Positions 60,200 to 64,000 of a stretch of 64,000 nucleotides of DNA are shown here, in pieces; the stretch's first letter is position 1; every line of letters starts with the position of its first letter. Made by a program: the position numbers and the translations under genes. The notes under the pieces are model-generated. The model was not told the origin of the DNA and did not search any database. It was given only the letters and a program-made list of their open reading frames with translations. The DNA lies in assembly GCF_030818775.1 (NCBI RefSeq), contig NZ_JAUTAU010000001.1, forward strand, positions 1,011,001 to 1,075,000, written 5' to 3'. Source of the DNA: Bacillus sp. SORGH_AS_0510 (lineage in GTDB: Bacteria > Bacillota > Bacilli > Bacillales > Cytobacillaceae).

Positions 60200-61256
60200 A
60201 ATTGATTTTCTTTTTATCTTTACTCAAGATGGTAATCTCGTACGGGTCGTTTCGGACTTCTTTGGTTAGGTCGTCGGTTTGGATAAAGCTGTTAATTTCT
60301 CCCTCAATTCGTTTCGCGAGACTTCTGGCGTCTTCGTCGGAGGAATTGACGGAAGTTTTAATGGTTATTTGCAGTGGCAGTGGATGGAACGAATACGAGA
60401 AGCCGCTCACTTTAAATTCCTTATTCGTCATCAGCCCGCCAACAAGGATACTAATGATATTATTCTTTTCCCAGCGCAGTTCTTGCTCACGTGCTTTCAT
60501 ATCGATTTTGCTGATCCGATACTTAAATTTGCCGCCGTACAACGCGGTGGTGTTGTCGAGAAACGCCTTCAGTTCATCCGTTCTAGTTTCCGTCTTTGGA
60601 ATAGCAACATACACAAACCGTTCAAACTGGTTGATTCTAGCCTGGACGGGAAACGGCATCTCATAGTGATTATCCTTCAGATAAGCAATTATCTGTTGCT
60701 CCAGTGCCTGGCTGTCTTTTGTATACTTTTCCACTTTAGGATCTTCTTTTTCCGGAACGATGACCCTTTCGCGCTTGGTGATAATATCAAAACTGCCGAA
60801 ATTATTAGCAATTAACGCTTTATTTATATTATTCTCCACATGACCCTTTATGCTGTCGTAATCCTTTTTAGAATATCGCAACCCTAATTTCACTTCTTTG
60901 TCAGGAATCGATAAGTCAAAAGACCCTAGCTGGTACCCTTTATTATTGGCCACATCCCCAATTAGCTCTGCGACAGCATTTTTATATTCTTCCTGCTGAA
61001 TGAAATAATGGAAGTAGGGAATCTTTGCTGCTACTTTGGCCGCCCCCAGTGAAAGGTTAGCCGAGCCGATTAAAATCACTAATACAGCGGCAGCGGTAAC
61101 AGTGGAAAAGATTACTTTCCTCGATGTTCTCTTTTTGGTTACCCCCGAAATCTGGCCCGTTTGACTCTTAATTCTATTTAAAACATTTCGTTTATGTTCG
61201 TCCTTAAATTGAAGCTCATCGAATACAGATTTAGGGTATTTCACATTATTCTTCAT
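60198..61256 (-). CDS. membrane anti-sigma factor, DUF4030-type
   Basis: The 352-residue protein has a cytoplasmic N-terminus (about 1-45), one transmembrane helix (about 48-70) and a large outside domain with a repeated layout (YSKKDYDSIKGHVENNINKAL, RFVYVAIPKTETRTDELKAFL, LPLQITIKTSVNSSDEDARSLAKRIEGEIN). This resembles DUF4030 proteins encoded with ECF sigma factors in bacilli. It overlaps the sigma gene by 11 bases, so the pair is translationally coupled and it probably holds that sigma factor inactive until a surface signal arrives. Confidence 0.85.
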   Translation of the reverse strand: MKNNVKYPKSVFDELQFKDEHKRNVLNRIKSQTGQISGVTKKRTSRKVIFSTVTAAAVLVILIGSANLSLGAAKVAAKIPYFHYFIQQEEYKNAVAELIGDVANNKGYQLGSFDLSIPDKEVKLGLRYSKKDYDSIKGHVENNINKALIANNFGSFDIITKRERVIVPEKEDPKVEKYTKDSQALEQQIIAYLKDNHYEMPFPVQARINQFERFVYVAIPKTETRTDELKAFLDNTTALYGGKFKYRISKIDMKAREQELRWEKNNIISILVGGLMTNKEFKVSGFSYSFHPLPLQITIKTSVNSSDEDARSLAKRIEGEINSFIQTDDLTKEVRNDPYEITILSKDKKKIN

Positions 61257-61815
61257 AAATATTGCTCCCCTTTAATGATGTTTTTAGTGAATTTCGCCCT
61301 CGATGAAGCCTGGTTTTTACTGTATTGGCATTAAGATTTAATAGCATAGCAATCTCATCGACACTGCATTCCTCATAATAGTAAAGGGTAATGACTTCTC
61401 TCAATTTTAACGGGAGAGTGAGAACCTGCTGAAAAATCATCTCTTTCTCTTCGTTTTCAATTACCTTTATATCTGTATCCGGTGCGCTGCTTTTTAATAT
61501 CATCTGGAAAAAATCTTTGTATTGAAGATTTCTATACGACCAGCTTTTCAAGACATCCTTGCATTTATTCACGGTGATGCGGTACAGCCATGTTTTATAG
61601 GTGGAACGGTTTTGAAATTCATCCAGGTGGTTATAGCAACTGATAAATACCTCCTGCGAAATATCCTCTGCCAGTTCTTTATTTTTGACATATGTAAACG
61701 CCAGTCGAACCACCATATCGCCATATTCATCCATTAACCATGTTAGCTGGTCTTCCTTGGTTGCATAGCTCACTTCATTAGGAGTCGAATGCTCTTTTCT
61801 TTTTATTACATACAA
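61246..61815 (-). CDS. ECF sigma factor
   Basis: I take TTG 61815 after AAAGGGGGA, giving 189 residues. An ATG at 61881 lies upstream of the predicted promoter and so cannot be used from it. Sigma-2 (about 25-90) has YVKNKELAEDISQEVFISCYNHLDEF and TYKTWLYRITVNKCKDVLKSW. Sigma-4 (about 120-180) has LREVITLYYYEECSVDEIAMLLNLNANTVKTRLHRGR. It would direct RNA polymerase to an envelope-stress regulon and is paired with the overlapping anti-sigma gene. Confidence 0.93.
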   Translation of the reverse strand: MYVIKRKEHSTPNEVSYATKEDQLTWLMDEYGDMVVRLAFTYVKNKELAEDISQEVFISCYNHLDEFQNRSTYKTWLYRITVNKCKDVLKSWSYRNLQYKDFFQMILKSSAPDTDIKVIENEEKEMIFQQVLTLPLKLREVITLYYYEECSVDEIAMLLNLNANTVKTRLHRGRNSLKTSLKGSNIYEE

Positions 61816-61843
61816 TTCGATGTCCCCCTTTCCTACAAACTTA

Positions 61844-61869
61844 GACGAAGCACGAGGACACAGGTTCCA
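61844..61869 (-). promoter_or_regulatory. ECF-type autoregulatory promoter
   Basis: On the minus strand TGGAAC (61869-61864) and CGTC (61847-61844) are 16 bases apart, close to the TGAAAC-N16-CGTC form used by Bacillus ECF sigma factors. It lies about 30 bases upstream of the TTG start of the sigma gene, so the sigma factor probably drives its own operon. Confidence 0.65.
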
Positions 61870-61887
61870 TAAAATTTCCATGATTCG

Positions 61888-63924
61888 TTATTTAGCTTTC
61901 GTTCTCTGTGAGTACAAATACTCGACTCCTCTAGGCGTAATCTTTGTCCCGGCACGACCTCTGCCTTTGGTGATTAGTCCTTCGGATTCTAACCCATTTA
62001 GCCGAGAACGAACCTGCTGAGGTGTTAATGAATTATGACTTTCTAAACTTTTTTTAGCAATCCATTCCCTACTGGCTGGTTTCCCTAAATCATTGCAAGA
62101 TTTTATCGTCTCTAAAATAAATAAATACTCTTCTGTTTCTAGTACACTCTTTGAAAGAGCAGTGGCTTCTATTCCATTCGTATTTTTGAGATGTAGTTTG
62201 TAATTAGGGATATCTTGGAGTGTGATAGTGTTGTTATCGCAAACTGTTAACATATAATCAACGATACTTTTTAATTCACGGACATTCCCAAACCAATCAT
62301 CTGTCAGTAGGTGTTCAAGAACAGCAGGGTCCAATTTTACCCATTTGCCGCTTTTGGCGATAAAATGACTCACTAATAATGGAATATCGCTTCTTCTTTC
62401 ACGTAAGGCTGGGATAGAAAAGTGAAGAACATTTAGTCGATAGAATAAATCAGGCCGAAATGTACCTTCAAGCATTTTTTCTTGAATATTTTTGTTCGTC
62501 GCAGCAATAATTCGAACGTTAATCGGAATGATTTTTCTACCGCCTATTCTACGAATCTCATTTTCCTGGAGAACGCGTAATAAATGGGCTTGGAGGGACA
62601 TGCTGATATCGCCAATTTCATCTAAAAAAATGGTCCCATTATCTGCTAATTCAAACAGCCCTTTTTTGCCTCCTCTTTGTGCCCCGGTAAAAGCGCCTTC
62701 ATCGTAACCAAATAGTTCACTTTCTAAGAGCGTTTCTGTTAATGCGCTGCAATTTATGGCGAGAAAAGGGCCATTTTTCCTCATGGAATTTTTGTGCATA
62801 GCATTTGCAAACAATTCCTTACCTGTTCCAGTTTCTCCCTGTATGAGAACCGGATGGTCCGATAATGCCAGCTTCTTTGCTATGTCCTTCCTGTTTTTCA
62901 TAAGAGAATGTTCGCCAATAATGTCATGTAAATCATATTTGGCATAAAACCCTTTCCCTTTTAATTCTCTTTGTGCTTCTTTTTCAATTTCAAAAGCTTG
63001 ATTGACGCTTTTAAACGTAGCAACAATAGTATTTTCCTCTTTCATGTGGAAGCGGAAAATCACAACTTCAACCCCATTAATAGTAAAAAACTTACTTTGT
63101 TCCATGCTGTTAATAATAAAATCTGCGATCTCCTGGTGGAGAATCATTTGGATTGGGATGCCTATCACTTCCTGTGCAGAGCGATGAAAGAGGGCTTCGA
63201 GCCTATGATTAAAAACGGAAATTTCATGGTTATGGTTAATAGCTATAATTCCATCATCAATTGTATTGACTACATTATGTAAATGCTTATTAATTTTGGT
63301 GGTTGATTGTTCGGCTTGGAGCAACTTCCGTTGTAGGTCTACAATACTACGAATATAGCGTTCTGATATTTTTGACGACATAGTTTCTGACATTTGGCAG
63401 CAATCCACTAACTTAAGGATGGTTGTCATGTCAAAAAGGCGCACATCAATATTAATAATTTTTTTGATAGATGGGGGACAAAGGTGCGGTTCTCCTGGTG
63501 AAACAGCTAGGTCAATTTTTTCATAAAAAAACTGCTCCTTCCGGAATGGAACGAATTGTACATGGTTAATCCCTAGCTGGTAAAGCTTTTCAATAAAGTC
63601 AATAGTTTCTGAAAGATCATCATTCACCATTAAAACGTTTGAGCCATCTGGGATTTGCAAGAGTTTATCTATATGTTCATGGTTTATTGTTCTTTTGCCT
63701 ACAATGAAGCTTTTACCCGTTATGCTAGAAAGGGCCAGAGCTTCCTGTTTAATGACTTCAGATGAAAATAAAATGACATGGTCATTAATTAATGGTGGAA
63801 GTCCTTCGTCTACGGAAAAACCATTTATTTCTATATATTCTCCTAGCAGATGTTGTAGTTGTTCTTGGAGTACTTGCTTGGTTTTCGGCCCTCCGGTAAG
63901 TAGGGTAATAGATAGTTTTTTCAT
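61888..63924 (-). CDS. sigma-54-dependent activator with C-terminal winged helix
   Basis: I take ATG 63924 after GGGGTGATTCC (678 residues). An N-terminal ~190-residue domain is of unclear type. A PAS-like domain follows (about 215-320; VVNTIDDGIIAINHNHEISVFNHRLEALF). The AAA+ domain (about 335-570) has Walker A GETGTGKE (363), the sigma-54-contacting GAFTGA (409), and FLDEIGD. Instead of the usual Fis-type helix-turn-helix, the end (about 600-678) looks like a winged helix (WIAKKSLESHNSLTPQQVRSRLNGLESEGLITKGRG). Its target is probably outside the window. The effector is unknown. Confidence 0.9.
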   Translation of the reverse strand: MKKLSITLLTGGPKTKQVLQEQLQHLLGEYIEINGFSVDEGLPPLINDHVILFSSEVIKQEALALSSITGKSFIVGKRTINHEHIDKLLQIPDGSNVLMVNDDLSETIDFIEKLYQLGINHVQFVPFRKEQFFYEKIDLAVSPGEPHLCPPSIKKIINIDVRLFDMTTILKLVDCCQMSETMSSKISERYIRSIVDLQRKLLQAEQSTTKINKHLHNVVNTIDDGIIAINHNHEISVFNHRLEALFHRSAQEVIGIPIQMILHQEIADFIINSMEQSKFFTINGVEVVIFRFHMKEENTIVATFKSVNQAFEIEKEAQRELKGKGFYAKYDLHDIIGEHSLMKNRKDIAKKLALSDHPVLIQGETGTGKELFANAMHKNSMRKNGPFLAINCSALTETLLESELFGYDEGAFTGAQRGGKKGLFELADNGTIFLDEIGDISMSLQAHLLRVLQENEIRRIGGRKIIPINVRIIAATNKNIQEKMLEGTFRPDLFYRLNVLHFSIPALRERRSDIPLLVSHFIAKSGKWVKLDPAVLEHLLTDDWFGNVRELKSIVDYMLTVCDNNTITLQDIPNYKLHLKNTNGIEATALSKSVLETEEYLFILETIKSCNDLGKPASREWIAKKSLESHNSLTPQQVRSRLNGLESEGLITKGRGRAGTKITPRGVEYLYSQRTKAK

Positions 63925-64000
63925 GGAATCACCCCGAAATGGTTTGAATTGGTTAAATGGTATCACGCGAAAGAACCAAAAACAACCAAAAAAGAGATTA

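Overview
The window looks like chromosomal DNA of a Bacillus-like Firmicute (Bacillaceae, possibly the Neobacillus/Mesobacillus/Cytobacillus group; genus is an inference). The support is low-to-moderate GC, strong AGGAGG-type ribosome binding sites, frequent TTG/GTG starts, a lysine riboswitch, a ZTP riboswitch, a Bce-type antibiotic-response module, alaR-alaT, ohrR-bsaA, rocB-, yuxL-, yoaE- and yhaQP-like genes, and sortase-anchored surface proteins. No rRNA, tRNA, prophage, transposase or CRISPR array was seen.

Layout. 1-3.3 kb: end of a probable anti-sigma factor, a small membrane protein, a DUF6241-like protein and a RocB-type peptidase. 3.4-6.4 kb: a lysine riboswitch and a three-gene amino-acid ABC transporter, so probably a lysine importer. 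6.7-14.9 kb: small metabolic and stress genes (DUF2278, GNAT, folD under a ZTP riboswitch, XRE-cupin regulator with a DODA dioxygenase and DoxX, EamA exporter, CatE-like VOC protein, MsrAB). 15-20 kb: a cell-surface module of a large dockerin protein, an LPKTG-anchored cohesin protein and a sortase. 20-25.2 kb: EAL phosphodiesterase, VOC and VanZ proteins, ohrR-bsaA, alaR-alaT. 25.6-30.4 kb: bceRS-bceAB-like module. 30.5-44 kb: MFS transporter, a 12-unit tandem repeat, two secreted low-complexity proteins, an S9 peptidase, an ABC-2 exporter, a DJ-1-like protein, a choline-binding-repeat SGNH hydrolase and a CAP protein. 44.3-57.8 kb: a frameshifted small protein, a second prs, two c-di-GMP proteins, a purine permease, galE, a DAACS symporter, YitT and a HEPN-like/CBS protein. 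57.9-64 kb: a yoaE-like molybdoenzyme split by a frameshift, an ECF sigma/anti-sigma pair, and a sigma-54 activator.

The intergenic DNA is unusually rich in repeats. (A) Six copies of a 150-230 bp element, all in the same orientation, have a nested hairpin whose arms co-vary between copies. (B) Four copies of a ~188 bp element have short terminal inverted repeats. (C) Four intergenic tandem arrays all have an exact or near-exact 52-bp period; three share GGTAA and TGCCCG at fixed positions. Short 13-bp palindromes also recur. Four genes appear interrupted by one-base changes in or beside short homopolymers, which points either to sequence error or to decay.

The best candidates for new biology are the cohesin-dockerin-sortase surface module (15.0-20.0 kb), the 52-bp tandem repeat family, and the co-varying repeat A family.
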